Assembly: GCF_000003855.2 (NCBI RefSeq)
Contig: NW_003101680.1
Location: 4,256,731 to 4,320,730 of the forward strand
From: Blastomyces gilchristii SLH14081
Taxonomy: Eukaryota; Ascomycota; Eurotiomycetes; Onygenales; Ajellomycetaceae
DNA length: 64,000 nt
Reading direction: 5' to 3'
Shown here: positions 23,519 through 36,050 of the stretch, in pieces
Layout: every line of letters starts with the position of its first letter
Numbering within the stretch: position 1 is the first letter of the stretch
The notes under the pieces: model-generated
What the model was told of the DNA's origin: nothing
What the model saw: only the letters and a program-made list of their open reading frames with translations
The model's database searches: none
Position numbers and translations under genes: made by a program

Positions 23519-23883
23519 TGTTACAGACTGCATCTGATCAATTATATAGACTATTCTGTTACACTTCACAGATTTCAACTGCTTCATTCTCAAACATGTA
23601 CACTCTGATTCTCCGTCATTCTCAATCACTGATCCTCGGCCGCCACGAACGCATATGCTCCGATTCTCAGCCATTCTCGATCACTGATTCTCAGCTATCA
23701 TGAACGTGTATAGATGCTTTCACCTCAACGCTCCATTACATACACCATCATATATGCATATAAATATTCACTTCAATCACTAATTCTCACACTTTCTCTT
23801 TCTTTTCCTTCTCTAACATTTTTCTCTTTGTTATATAAGACCTATCAATATTATACTGATCTATTCGGCGTAGGCCTCTTACA
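23519..23883 (+). repeat. Gypsy-A1 3' LTR
   Basis: 365 bp, ending TCTTACA. It contains the 57-bp tandem duplication that also marks the A1 5' LTR. The outer right end keeps CGGCGTAGGCC and the inner left end is mutated. Confidence 0.9.
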
Positions 23884-23888
23884 CAGAG

Positions 23889-23957
23889 TATAGTTCATGC
23901 AGGCCTTTTCAAATATAATAGCAGAAGAAGAAATTGAAGCTTCAATTTTCATTACTT
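23889..23957 (-). mobile_element. LINE-a remnant
   Basis: About 70 bp matching the LINE ORF2 stretch at 25860-25930 (downstream of the RT, around the YALRV segment). It is bounded on the left by the A1 LTR and on the right by the tail of LINE-b, so it is the oldest layer here. Confidence 0.75.
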
Positions 23958-26775
23958 ATTATTATTATTATTCTTCTTCAATTATAGATGTATACAGTCA
24001 GAGACTATAACATCTACCTGAGAACTTTTAATTCTCAGTGTTTTTCCTATATCTATAAACTCAACTATTATACATTTACCAATTTCAGATATATAAAATC
24101 AGAAAATTTCAGCTCAGAATATAAAGACTCTTTACAAATTACAGTATTTTAACATCTTATGATACTTTGAAATCATTTGAAAATATCATGACAAAGGAAA
24201 AGAGAACATATTATTATTATTATTATTCTTCAATTATAGATGTATGCAGTCAGAGACTATGACATCTAACTGAGAACTTTTAGATCTCAGGGTTTTTCCT
24301 ATATCTATAGAGTCAACTATTATACATTTATCAATTTCAGATATGCAAAATCAGAAAATTCCAGCTCAGAATACAAAAACTGTTTACAAATTGCAGTATT
24401 TCAACACCTTCTGATACTTTGAAATCATTTGAAAATATCATGACAAAGGAAAAGAGAACATAGTCTTAAAGATAGACACATTAAATAGATAGATAGAAAA
24501 GAACAGAAAGAAACAAGTACAGTAAAGAGAGACTATAACAAAATAAAATTATTAAAAGATAGTGTATAGCTGTTTTAACAGACTATATCTAATTAATTTC
24601 TGTCTCTTCATATTCAGATACTTCTGAATTCAGCCATTTTATCATAGCTGCTTGAGTTTCTGATAGAAAGTCTATTAAGTATTTAATTGCTGTCTCAGTT
24701 GAGAATAAGAACCTCATATTTAATTAATTTAAATCATACTTCTTCTTTAATCTGACTCTGAGACTATTGTATAATGCACAATGCATTACAATATGCTCAG
24801 GATTTTCATTCACATTGCAGAATGAGCACTCTGTTGAATCAAATCTATCATTAAATCTTTGTATATAGAATTTGAAATAATCATGTTCTAGTTTCAGCTG
24901 AATTATAGATGAGAATATTTTCTTTTTACATTTAATTGAACAAGATTTTCACTTTGATTTTATCTCAAATCTTGAATAATGTATGCTTTTCTTTTGTTTC
25001 TGCCAGCTTTCATTTCACTTCTTTAAACAAGATTCTTTTATCTTTCTCTTTATGAAAGACCAGGACACTGTTTTTTGAATAGATCTGCTTAATTCTGAAC
25101 CCTTTTTTACAGCTGATTCAGCTAATTCATTGTTATGAATATTCATATGAGCAGGAACTCAATGCAGATGAATTATCAGTTTTGATGTTCTTCTCTTTTG
25201 AATTTTTAAAACAGAGTTTAAAATCAGTTCAAGATTCATTTGATCATTATGAATCTGACAATTTCTAAGTCTTTTTAAAGCAGCTTGATTATCAGAGAAT
25301 ATTCATATCTCTTTCAAACTATTTCCTCTTTTATGAGATTTTATTTCAATGAGTTTGCAAGCTTTGACTATTGTAAATAGTTCAGCATCAAAGACTTCAG
25401 ATTCACAGTCTAAATTCCAGAAATCTGAGATAAAATTGATATTATCTTCACTATAAGCAATGCCTGCATCTAATCTATTCAAATTCTCATTTTTTGAGTC
25501 ATCTGAGTAAATCAGAATAGAGTCTTTTATATTGATTGTAGAGATCTTCTTCAAATACTGTTCATATTCTCTCTCTTTAGATAGTTCACTTATTTGTAAG
25601 TCTATGAGAGATTTCAGCTTTTCTCTTCAGAGAGATATCTTCTCATGATCAATTTTCTCAACATTTAATGAAGAAAATTGATTCTTAATAAGTGAACATA
25701 GTCTATACAGTTGAAAGAGCATTTTCTTTAAAGCATTATTCTCATTTCAATCAAGAAATCTATTTCAATCCAGTTCATTTCCTGAGTTAACTGATGAAAA
25801 TGAAGCAGAGACTCTTTCTCTGATTATATGATTTGAGCTCATCTTCATGACTCTCAGAGCATAGTTCATACAGGCCTTTTCAAATTGAATAGCAGAAGAT
25901 GAAATTGAAGCTTCAATTTTCATTGCTTTAATAGAAGATGATTTGAATGCTCTCAGAATTCTTCTCAAAGCTCTGTTTTATAAACTTTCAAAGAGTTCAG
26001 TGAAGTTATCTTGATTGTTTCATCAAACTTGAACTTCATAATCAGCTACTGAGGTAATACAGGCTATGTATAACTGTCTCATAGCCTGAAAGAATAGACC
26101 TCTCTCAGTATTGAATAGTTTGATTATACTATTCAGTAGTCTCTCTGTCTTGATGATTCTTTGTTGAATATGATATTTAAAATTCAACTTGAAGTTTAAT
26201 CACATTTCTAGTCATTTGACATTCAAACTGGGTTTAATCTCTTTATTTAAAAGAGTTAGACTTAGTTCTTTCTCATTAAACCTGGGAAAAAAGTGAATTA
26301 ACTCAGTTTTATTCATATTAAATTGAATTAGATTGATATCTGCTCTAACAAAGATTTCCTTTGCTGCTTTCTCAATCACTTCTAAATTCTCTTTGATTGT
26401 CTTTGAACTGTAGAGTAGATTAATATTATCTACATAACTTGAAGATCTCACTATTTTCATCGCTCTATTCTTGAATAGATATGCAGTGTATATTGCAAAT
26501 AAAACAGGTGAGATTGAAGATTCTTGTGATGAAAAGAGAACATAGTCTTAAAGATAGACACATTAAATAGATAGATAGAAAAGAACAGAAAAGAAAAAGT
26601 ACAGTAAAGAGAGACTATAACAAAATAAAATTATTAAAAGATAGTGTATAGCTGTTTTAACAGACTATATCTAATCAATTTTCATTTCTTCATATTCAAA
26701 TATTTCTGAATTCAGTTATTCTCTTATAACTGCCTAAGTTTCTGATAGAAAGTCTATTAAGTATTTAATTTCTCT
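23958..26775 (-). mobile_element. LINE-b, interrupted by LINE-c and cut by Gypsy-A3
   Basis: The tail (ATT)n starts at 23958. The 3' UTR runs to 24209, is interrupted by LINE-c, and resumes at 26544 after the duplicated GAAAAGAGAACAT. It continues into the C-terminal end of ORF2 until Gypsy-A3 enters at 26776. Its 5' part is not found on the other side, because the A3 end is lost at a rearrangement near 38186. Confidence 0.8.
24210..26530 (-). mobile_element. LINE-c, 5'-truncated LINE with RT-RNase H remnant
   Basis: It is flanked by GAAAAGAGAACAT at 24197-24209 and 26531-26543 and has an (ATT)n tail. The - strand reads the end of RT (YVDNINLLYSS near 26410-26440, one active-site Asp lost), RNase H (YSDDSKNENLNRLDAGIAY near 25455-25510, DAELFTIVKACK near 25360) and the C-terminal Cys/His motif near 24800. 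Open segments survive at 25303-25554, 25765-25968 and 26212-26460. It is truncated within the RT domain. Confidence 0.88.
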
Positions 26776-27067
26776 TGTGACGGGCTGCGCCCGATCATCA
26801 TATAGACTATTTCATTACACTTCATAGATTCCGCTGAAAGCTCTGATTCTCAGTCATTCTCAATCACTGATCCTCAGCTGAAAAACTCACAGAATTTCTA
26901 TTCTTCCACCCTGAAGCTTCACTGCGTACACCATCACATACGCGTATCAATATTCACTTTAATCACTAATTCTCAAACTTTCTCTTTCTTTTCTTCTTTA
27001 ACATTTTTCACTTTTGTATTATAAGACCTATATATTATATCAATCTATTCAGTGTAGGCCTCTTACA
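26776..27067 (+). repeat. Gypsy-A3 5' LTR
   Basis: 292 bp, TGTGACGGGCTGCGCCCG to TCTTACA. The putative self-priming segment AACATTTTTCA is at 27000-27010. Its partner TGAAAAACATT lies at 27070-27080, two bases after the LTR. Confidence 0.88.
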
Positions 27068-27229
27068 CTTGAAAAACATTCATTATCTCCTTATTAGAAA
27101 TGATTATTCATGCTTATTATCTCCTTATTAGAAATAATTACTCATTGAGAAGATATCTGAATATGTAACAATATGTAAGAAATAGAAAAACAATCAATCA
27201 GTTAAGCAGACACTGAGTTCTTAGATAGA

Positions 27230-29440
27230 AGCTTACTTACCAGTTGTTCTGACCCTGTAACAAGATCTTACAAAGAGAACAAGATCTTATAAAGAGAATA
27301 TCAGTGAAAGATCTGAGAGTTCTAACACTCTAGATATATAAAGTATTCATACAATTACACTTCTTCAGATTTCACAGATATTACACATCTGATGAATGAT
27401 ATAATCATGTCTAACAATAACATGAAAGAACTATCAAATGCGAGTATAGATACAGTATCACACTGACTCTGAGTAATGTTGAAATTATAATAATAATAAA
27501 GAGCTGATATATATGTAAATCAATAACATCAATATAAGGAAATTCAATAATTAACTCAATAAGAAACCCCTGTAATTTCAACACTGACAGAAGCAAATAT
27601 GAATATAATGCAAGTACTGAAGAAATGCTTAGATACTTCTATATATTTCAATACTTTCAATCCCACTCTCTACTCATCATGAAGGTTGGAAATGCTTGTG
27701 AAACTAAGTGTAGATGAGAATGCCATCAGTTCACTAATCAATCAAGATTAATATATCAATGAATGATTGAAGAATCATACAAAATAGAAGTTTCATTCAT
27801 GAATGAAAGCATGTAAACCAGCATTGCAAACATCTGATAATATTATCAAATATCTTGATATCCTGTTCTGAGACACTGCTATGCAACAGAAAGCATTAGA
27901 TTGATTACAGAGTGCTTAACAGAGAAACATTTATCTCACAACATTCATCTCTGCCTTCAATATCAAGATTCTAGAGATATATGATCAATCTTGAGAGAAT
28001 TAAATAAAGATTAGTATACTCAAGAAGATATTAACTTTTGAACTCTTACAGACTCTTGTAAGTGTAAATAAAGACTCAATTTATGAAGGCTTCTGTGTTC
28101 AACTCTGAACATTGAATGATCATCGTATCAAGCTCAAGAGTATACAGAACAGTGATAGAAGATATTACACCTCAGTCACTTATATATCTATGCTGAAGAA
28201 TGATAATGCAGATGTTATGAATTGAGTGAACTTAAATGTCTATATATAAGCAAGAGTCTTCACTGTCTGAACACGTTTCTGAGTTTCTGAAATCACTTCT
28301 GAAGAAGTTGTCAACTGATGTCATCATGAGATATACATCAATTGTAACTGATCAGAATACATCACTTTCAACTGCTGATCAGTCTATATATCTTCTCACT
28401 TGAGAGAAAGATCAGTGTCTTCTCACTTAAAGAATGAATCAGTATCTGTCTATATTAATCACATTGCATTAGAGAAAGGTTCAGAAGATAACTATAAGAA
28501 CATCTTAATGAAACAGAGAAAAGATTAGCTTCTGTTCAAATTCACAAACAGAAGCTTGAAGAGGTTGAACAACAATGATTTGAAGAAAAGATAACAATGA
28601 ATGCAATTCTTATATCTACTGTGATGAATAATATGTATAATATGAAGATCATGATAGATAGCAGTCTATATCACTATGCAATGATTAAATCTTCAGTTGT
28701 AAGATATTATAACCTTCAATGTATTTTCTTATCAAAACTCTGACTTCTTACAGAATTTGATAATTCAAAAGACATTTGCACCTGTTACATGATGAAACTA
28801 AATATAGATATCAGAGAAGATCAGTATGAGAATATTTATACATATGAAGTTAACAATCTTAACTATAATCTTATACTAGAACTTGTCTGACTATCTGAAC
28901 AAGGAATTTTATTAAATGCTTAAAACAGAAGCTTGATATTCTCTAACAATGATAGAATTCACAAAGATGATATGTATAAAATTATGAATCTGACACACAT
29001 CTCTGTTAATGCTTATGAAATGCTCTGAAAAAGAAGTCACTGATAGCAGAACTATATAACAATCTATTTCCTCAGTCTGATCAATATTAAGAAAGGTTTA
29101 GAAAAGTTATCTTATATTATAATAACAGATTCTTATATCAAACTCTCTTAATAATATCACAAATATCTAAATGTCTTCTAACAAGACAATATTATAAATA
29201 TACCTCTTTTACAAGACTCAGAAGTGAATCACAGTATCAAGTTAGAGAAGAAGAATAATAAAGATCTTAAATTATTATAAGACTCTCTTTATAACATGTT
29301 CTTAGATGAACTTCTTCTTCTTCAAAAGACACTCAATAATCTATTAAATAAAGAATTTATATGCATTAGTAACTCTTTCACTGCAGCTTCTATTCTCTTT
29401 GCAAAGAAATCAGATGAAGAACTTCAATTCTGTGTGAACT
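27230..29440 (+). pseudogene. Gypsy-A3 gag, protease and RT N-terminal remnant
   Basis: Collinear with 890-3063 of A1. The protease active-site region reads MIDSSLYHYAMIKSS near 28650. RT starts near 29300 and is cut at 29440 by Gypsy-C1. Many TAA and TGA stops break the frame. Confidence 0.75.
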
Positions 29441-29698
29441 TGTAAGAAATCCCGCTTCTTGCGGATTCTTTACCTCTATTCCTATCTCTCGCGTAATCAA
29501 TAGAGTTAGCAGCCCTTGGCTACACACAACTATATAGACTGAAGTTCATAAATACTTTTCATAACTCAGCTTGAATGCTATTATACATTTAATTTCTATA
29601 TTTTATCTTTCTATCATGAATACTTCTAGTAGTTAATAGTACATATTATGTCAAGCTGCAAACATCTTAATAATCATCTGTGAGTACTTATTCTTACA
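29441..29698 (+). repeat. Gypsy-C1 5' LTR
   Basis: TGTAAGAAATCCCGCTTC to TTATTCTTACA, 258 bp. The left (outer) end keeps CpGs (CTTGCGGATTC, CTCGCGTAATC). The right (inner) end has lost them. Confidence 0.92.
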
Positions 29699-31179
29699 TT
29701 TCAAGCTCTGTCAGTCAGCAACTGTTTATTATGACTGAAAGAACTAGAAACTTGCATGCTTCAATCTCTGTAAACTCTACTACAAGTATTCAGAAGCAGT
29801 CACTCAAATCATGAATAATTCTCATAAAAGAAGTCTCAGAGAACTTATCAATCACTCACAGAATATTATTCTCTACATCTATAACAGAAGAACTCTCTAA
29901 ACTCATGAATAAATCAATCTCAGTGAAGAACATTTCTGAGCATCTTTTACAGAATTAAGCTATTTTTCTACAAGAAATACTTACTGTCTGTAAACACTCT
30001 TAAACTGAGTTTCTAGATATGATCTTCAGAAACATCTATGAACTGAAAAGAAACTTCCTTAAGTTATAATCACTTAAGATCAACTACTGAATCACAATCT
30101 ATAAAAAGCTTTTACAAGTTTGTATTTAAAATTGACTTATAAGCTCAGCTGTGTGATATGAAAGATGAAGAAGCTATTATCTGTATAATAACAGATCTCT
30201 ACTACACTGAAGTCAAGAACTGACTGAATTATTTAGAGAATGATTATAAGAGATTCTGCTGATCTGTTCTCAAGATCTATCTAGAGAACAAGTTAAGAAA
30301 CTCTGTAAGTCAGACAGAGAACATCTGAGTCATAATTATTAATATTAGAAAAAGAGATGAGAAATCTGATGAAGACTACTCACAGTACTTCATAGAATTA
30401 TAATATGAATTAAGATCTGTAAAAACAGAGCTCTGAAACAAGATCTGAATAATGATATTTATAAAGAGACTGAATAAAGATATACAGAATAAGCTCATTA
30501 AGTAAGACTCTAAGCTCTTAACTCTGAAGAAACTGATAACTCTTATTTATCACTTACAGACTACTGTGAGAGTCATAGATCTATGAAGAGCAGATCACTG
30601 ATTAGTCTCATAAGAGTCAGAATAACAGAGAATAAATTTACTGAGAAAGGATAATAAGATATAGAGAGATTCATATCTGATTACTAAGCAGAGAGAAAGA
30701 GCTTCACAAGCTTCTGTGAATAGAGTGTATAATAGAGAGATTAAGAAAATGAGTCTCTGCTTTATTTATTCTAAATCAGAATATCTCTGTATAAACTATC
30801 TGAATAAATTAAAATAGAAATTTGAGAAATTATGAACAGAGTCAGTAACAGTCTTCTTAAGAGTCTTGAAGCTGATATCTGAATCTGTTACTCTCTTAAT
30901 GAAAATACATGCTTATAGAGAGAGACTGTACTGCAGTACTACTATCTTATCAGTATGAAAAGTATTGATGAACTCAGAATTCCAGGTTACTGTAGTGTTT
31001 CTAAAGCTTACAGAGTGAATAAGCTAAGTGATAAAAACTGAGAATCTGCTCTTATAACAAGCAGAATGTGAGAACTCAGATCTGACAACTAAGAGACTTA
31101 TAAGAATTATCTTTGAATTACAAGATCTCTCTAAAATCTGAAGAAGATTTATAGAAACTGTGATTATTATAGACATTAT
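29699..31179 (+). pseudogene. Gypsy-C1 gag and protease start
   Basis: Gag-like coding remnant. At 30758-30799 a nucleocapsid knuckle is recognisable by spacing only: CFIYSKSEYLCINY, in which the second Cys, the His and the last Cys have all become Tyr, as G-to-A or C-to-T changes would give. The protease begins near 31110 and is split by MITE-2 at 31180. Confidence 0.65.
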
Positions 31180-31684
31180 TAGACTGGCCGCCGGGACCAT
31201 GAATTTCACATTTGATCTTATTTGGTCTGGTCTTATACATTTCTTGGCGTGAATCCCGCTAGGACTAGTCATCAAAAAAACATGCAAAGTGACTATATAT
31301 CAGATCTTAAAATGGAACCATAACTTGAAAAACATGAGAAAGTGATCTCATTTGATTCCATTTAGTCTCATTCTTGACATAAAGTTACTATTTTTAGACA
31401 TTTTAAGGTTTTTTTAGACTATTTTTAATTTTTTAAAAAGTAACGCTTTTTGATAACGCTCAAATGAGATTTAAAGTCATTTAAAGCAATAAAAATAATT
31501 TAAATTGAGAAGTGGAAATCAAGGTCCCATTTGGAAAATGTGACAAGAGTAGACAGTAAGTCCCACTGAAACAGTATGAAACTACTATCTAATGTTAAAA
31601 CCGTGTAATGAGAGCAGTCGAATTGGTAATGAGACTATCAAAAAATCTGGTCCTGGTCTCAGACACAGTCACACGGTCAGTCTA
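31180..31684 (+). mobile_element. hAT-type MITE copy 2, complete
   Basis: 505 bp with terminal inverted repeats TAGACTGGCCG and CGGTCAGTCTA. Eight-base target duplications are GACATTAT (31172-31179) and GACATCAT (31685-31692), which differ by one transition. It has no coding capacity. An 8-bp duplication with such TIRs is typical of hAT elements. It is inserted in the protease region of C1. Confidence 0.92.
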
Positions 31685-31692
31685 GACATCAT

Positions 31693-33420
31693 AGATAATA
31701 TATACTTGAGACTTGTATAACTTCAAAGACATAATTCATACATAGCTGTTTATAAGTCAGGTTTATACTTCTGATCAGTGATAACAGACTTACTTACTGA
31801 GATAGAATCAGTTGATACTGTAAAGTTAATTAGAGAAGACAAGCTCATCTATACAATAACTTTATAAATGTCTGAGAACTTTATGATCATGAAAACTGAG
31901 CTTCAGATATCAGAGAAATACTGAGATCTCATAGAGATATTCAGCTTAGCAAAGACAGCTGAGCTTTTATCTCACTGTAAGAAGAATCTGATAATAGATT
32001 TAATAGAAGAGTAGAAACTCTTCTGAGAATCAATCTATAAGCTCTTTCATTACAAGACAGAGATCTTACAGACTTATATGAAAAAGAATCTGAAGAATGA
32101 CTTCATCTGATCTTCACAGATCTCTGTGAGAGTCTCTGTGATATTTGTAAAGAAGAAGAATGAAGATCTCAGATTATATATAGACTACTGTAATCTGAAC
32201 TTCAAGATAATAAAGAGTTACTATTCTCTATCTCTAATTGACTATGTAATCAATCATCTCATGAGAGCTGTCATATTCACATAACTGAATATAATTAATA
32301 TATATACACAGCTGTGAATACAGTCTGAGAATGAATAAAAGACTGTCTTTAAAACTATACTGAAATTATTTGAATATCTAGTAATATCTTTTAATTTGAC
32401 TAATATCTCTGTGATATTTCAATCTTTCATTAATAAAACACTTTATACATATCTGAATATCTTTGTAGTAATATATCTGAATAATGTGATAATATACTCT
32501 GTAAAGAAGAAAGAATACACTGAGTATGTATGAACTGTGTTAAAGGTTTTAGATGAGACAGAACTGTATATTAAGCTTATAAAGTATAACTTCAGTATCT
32601 ATCAGATTAATTTTCTAGAATATGTAATCACTGTAAATAATATTCAGATGAAACTCTTATAAGTGAAGACTATTCTATTATAACTGAAGCTAACTAGTAT
32701 TTATAAGATTCAGATCTTTCTAAGCTTTGTGATTTTCTATAAATAATTTATCTTTGTATTTATGAGAATCTTCTTGACTCTTATAGATATACTGAAGAGT
32801 GAAAATAAGAAGAAGTCATTCTATAAATGAAGAATGAAAAAATTATTAAGAAGAGAGAGCTGTGAGAACTTTCTTATCTTAGAAACTCACAGAATCTTTG
32901 TAAGATTGAAATAGATATTTACAGATACAGTGATACTATTTCACTTTAATCTCTTACTCTTAATCATATTAAAGATAGATATCTTCTTCTTTACAATTTC
33001 AGAAATAGTCTTATAATTACAGTTAAATAAGAACTGAGTTTCAGTGATCTTTTTCTTACAGAAGATGCAATCTGTGAAGATTAACTATAATATTTATAAT
33101 CAGAAGCTTTTTATAATAGTGAAATTCTTGTATCACTGATATCACTACTTTGAGAGTCTTATAACAGTGATTACTATTACAACTGATTATAACAGCTTAT
33201 AACAGTTTACTTCAATTAAGAAACTCTTACAGCAGCAGATTTACTGAGCTTAGAGACTGAGTGAATTCTGATTTAAGATAGAGTATATTAAGAAAACTAA
33301 GAACTCAGCAGATAAACTTTCTCACAGGCCTGACTATGTCAAGAAGACCAGAGTAACAGACACAGAGAGATTAAAGAAAATACAAAAGCATTACAGAATG
33401 CTTAGACTAAGTGTTATGAA
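31693..33420 (+). pseudogene. Gypsy-C1 protease end, RT and RNase H remnant
   Basis: After MITE-2 the protease resumes (NIYLRLVQLQRHNSYIAVYK). RT follows from about 32130 (VSVIFVKKKNEDLRLYIDYC, then YYSLSLIDYVINHL). The active-site box YLNNVIIYS is at about 32474-32500, both Asp now Asn. RNase H runs from about 32880 to 33320, with a SADKLSHRPDYV segment at its end. Stops occur mainly at former Gln and Trp. Confidence 0.8.
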
Positions 33421-33689
33421 GAGATTGACTGAAGAGTCTCTTAATTTCTTATAAAAGAAGAGAGAAGAGAGAGAAAAGAAGTCTGTATAACTACTCTCTA
33501 TAATACTGAGAGTCAACACTCTGAGAATCTCTGTGAGAATTCTTGAAGAGAGTATCTATAATCTGAAGAGTTTATAGATTTTGAGAAGCACTGTGAAAGA
33601 TCTGATATAAGAAGAAACAGAGTATAAGTCTTTATAAGATCTTCTATTCAGATTATCTGAATTATAACTGAAGAATGAATATACTCAGA

Positions 33690-35130
33690 ATATTCAGAAA
33701 CTGCTCACAGCAGAGAATAATTCTACAGAAATAAAGAATTAAAGAGACTTAAATAATCTCTTATAAAGAGAGAGCTGAATTTATATATCTATAAATGAGT
33801 TTATATGTATAGAACTTATTAAAAGACATCATAACTCTTCTCTAGTAAGTTATTTTATAGATACTACAACTTATAAGTTACTTACAAGAAAATACTTCTG
33901 ACTGAAGATATAAGAACTTATGAAGAAGATAGTGAATTCTTATACTATTTATCAGAGTTTATAAGTAGTATAGTTCAGATTATATGAAGAACTTACTTCT
34001 CTACTTATCTCACAGAAATCTTGAGAATAGCTAGAAATAAATATTCTTATAAGTTTCTCTGAAAGTAAGAATATATATAATGTCTGCTTTGACAGTGTGC
34101 TGATGATAGTAAATTACTTTATCAAGATAACACACTTTATACTCATCTGTAAGAACTTAAGATCAAAGAATTTAACTCATATCTTTATATACAATGTGAT
34201 TCAGTTATATAAGTTACTTATAAATATTATCTCAGATAGAGAATTAATCTTTGTAAGAGAGTTCTAGTCTGATCTGATAATTATACTGAAGATCTTATGA
34301 GATCTAAGTATAGCTTTTCATTAACAGAGAGATAATCAGATAGAATATCTAATAAGTATATTAAAACAGTATCTGCAGTGCTTTGTCAATTATAATCAGA
34401 ATAACTGAATATATTAATTATTACTCACAGAGTTTATATACAACAACTTAAAATATATTAATACAGATAAAACTCTCTTTGAGATACTTACTAAGACTTA
34501 TCTGTGAATAATCTTGATAAACTTATAAGAGTATATTATAGAGTGTGATAATGTCCATGAATAAACTGAGAGAATTCAGAATATTCAGAAGAAAGTGTGT
34601 AAATTCTTGAGAAAGACTCAAGAGTATCAGAAGAGATACTATGACTTCAAGTATATTATAAAAAGTATTAAGAAAGATGATAGAGTCTGACTAAGTCTAG
34701 AAAATATCATTATATAGAGATCTAGTAAGAAGCTGAATCTCTTACAGACAGAGTCTTGTAAAATTGTGAAGAAAATTAGTTTACAGTTCTATAAATTAAA
34801 ACTGTCATCTGAGTTATAGATATATAATGTTTTTTATATCTCTTTACTTTATAAATATAAGAAATTCTTAGAAGAGAACTGTGTGACTTATCACTCTATT
34901 CATAAAATACTAGAGAGTGAAAAAGAATATCAGATTAAAGAAATTATTAACTTAGAGAAGTGAGATTGTGAACTCTCATTCAAGATTCAGTAATAAGAAT
35001 ATTCTGATAAGATGAATAAGTTCACTTGAGAATTATCTGAGCAGATAAGATATCTGTGAGAGCTGAGATATGACTTTCATACTATAAATTCTGATAAGTC
35101 AGAATGATATAGTCTTTACTAAGAATCTGA
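33690..35130 (+). pseudogene. Gypsy-C1 integrase and divergent chromodomain remnant
   Basis: The integrase zinc-binding region lies near 33800-33960. The core includes SVLMIVNYFIKITHFI at about 34095-34145 and the NIISDRELIFV block near 34215-34250. A chromodomain-like segment follows at about 34905-35080 (ESEKEYQIKEIINLEKWDCE, then QEYSDKMNKFTWE). The C2 copy at 62960-63220 reads the same segment, which supports the call. Confidence 0.75.
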
Positions 35131-35369
35131 TTGTGATAAAGATATTAATACTGTTATTTATGAAATCTAGTCTATAAGATAATGAGTTTCTACTGAGATG
35201 AACAGTCTGCAATGTATACAAAGAGAAGAAGAAATCATATTCTTATTAAAGTTAAAAAATAAAGAAAATAAAAACAGAGCTGTGAACACAATTTAGAGAT
35301 TAATAAAGAAGAAATAAAGAAAATTCACACTTATATTCTCAATATCTATAACACTTAACTCTCTTATAA

Positions 35370-36050
35370 CTATTAATTCTCTTCTTTAAAGAAGCAGAGA
35401 GTATTATATCTGTGATACAGATAATTATTACATTTAATATAAAGACTGTTAAAAATGCACAGACTTCAAAGAAGTTGAACATCAGAGTGTATACAGTTAT
35501 AGTAGAGTCTTGAGAGCTGATTATCTGTGTATATAATCAGATATTTCTCATGAAGCTGTATTCACTTTCTCAGTTATACTGAAGTATTCAGCCTGGAAAC
35601 AATTGAGATATAGAGAGAAGACTCATCTGTTCAGATTAACTTTTATTACAAATTCATAACATTTATACTATCTTGATTACTCAGATTTTGCAGATACTCA
35701 GAAACTTATCTCTCATTGATAATGAAATTGCAGAAATGTACTGCAGTGTGAGAATCATAGATAGAAAATCTAGACATATTTACATATGTCTGATCAGAGA
35801 TTGTGTGAGTAGAGAGAGAATGATTGTAGACCTGCAAAGCTGCAAAGAGCACTGGCAGTATCAAGAGCTTTGCAGAAACTATCAGCTAGAGTCTGTAAGA
35901 AATTACTTACAGAGATACTTACAGCAAAGAATGAGACTACACAGCTTGAAGTCAGAGACTGATCTGAGAAAGACACAGAGTTAACTGCTGACCTGAAGAT
36001 CAGATATAATAACAGAGCTGAAAAGAGTGAAGATACTGTTATAAGTGATG
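35370..36050 (+). pseudogene. Extra coding-like region downstream of Gypsy-C1 pol, unknown function
   Basis: An open frame of 103 codons (35673-35984) follows a Cys-containing stretch (CICDTDNYYI and neighbouring residues near 35410-35450). The same region in C2 (62050-62740, - strand) keeps a frame with the same residues (FIDN.IAEM.CS.RIID, then HI.ICLIRDCVSR), so it belongs to the family. I do not recognise the product. It may be an accessory gene or a remnant of a captured gene. Which of two overlapping sense frames is coding is unclear. Confidence 0.4.

Larger units (their letters stand above)
396..23883 (+). mobile_element. Gypsy-A1, chromovirus LTR retrotransposon, interrupted twice
   Basis: This is a Ty3/Gypsy element in three pieces: 396-4506, 16467-16859 and 22577-23883. 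The breaks are insertions of Gypsy-B (TSD ATAAC at 4502-4506 and 16462-16466) and Gypsy-A2 (TSD CTGAA at 16855-16859 and 22572-22576). Rejoined, it has the family order LTR, gag with zinc knuckle, protease, RT, RNase H, integrase, chromodomain, LTR. Its LTRs are about 365 bp, 57 bp longer than in A2 because of a tandem duplication. Stops from C-to-T and G-to-A changes break every frame, so it is dead. The right flank is LINE sequence, so A1 entered an older LINE. Confidence 0.9.

Noticed and set aside
24210..24240. Simple (ATT)n microsatellites as independent repeats
   Set aside because: Each lies exactly at a LINE 3' end, so they are LINE tails and not separate loci.
31024..31287. 87-codon - strand ORF spanning the MITE-2 left end
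   Set aside because: It crosses the MITE/C1 boundary and is shared only where the MITE is present; the A4 copy gives a different ORF with the same MITE part. Chance frame.
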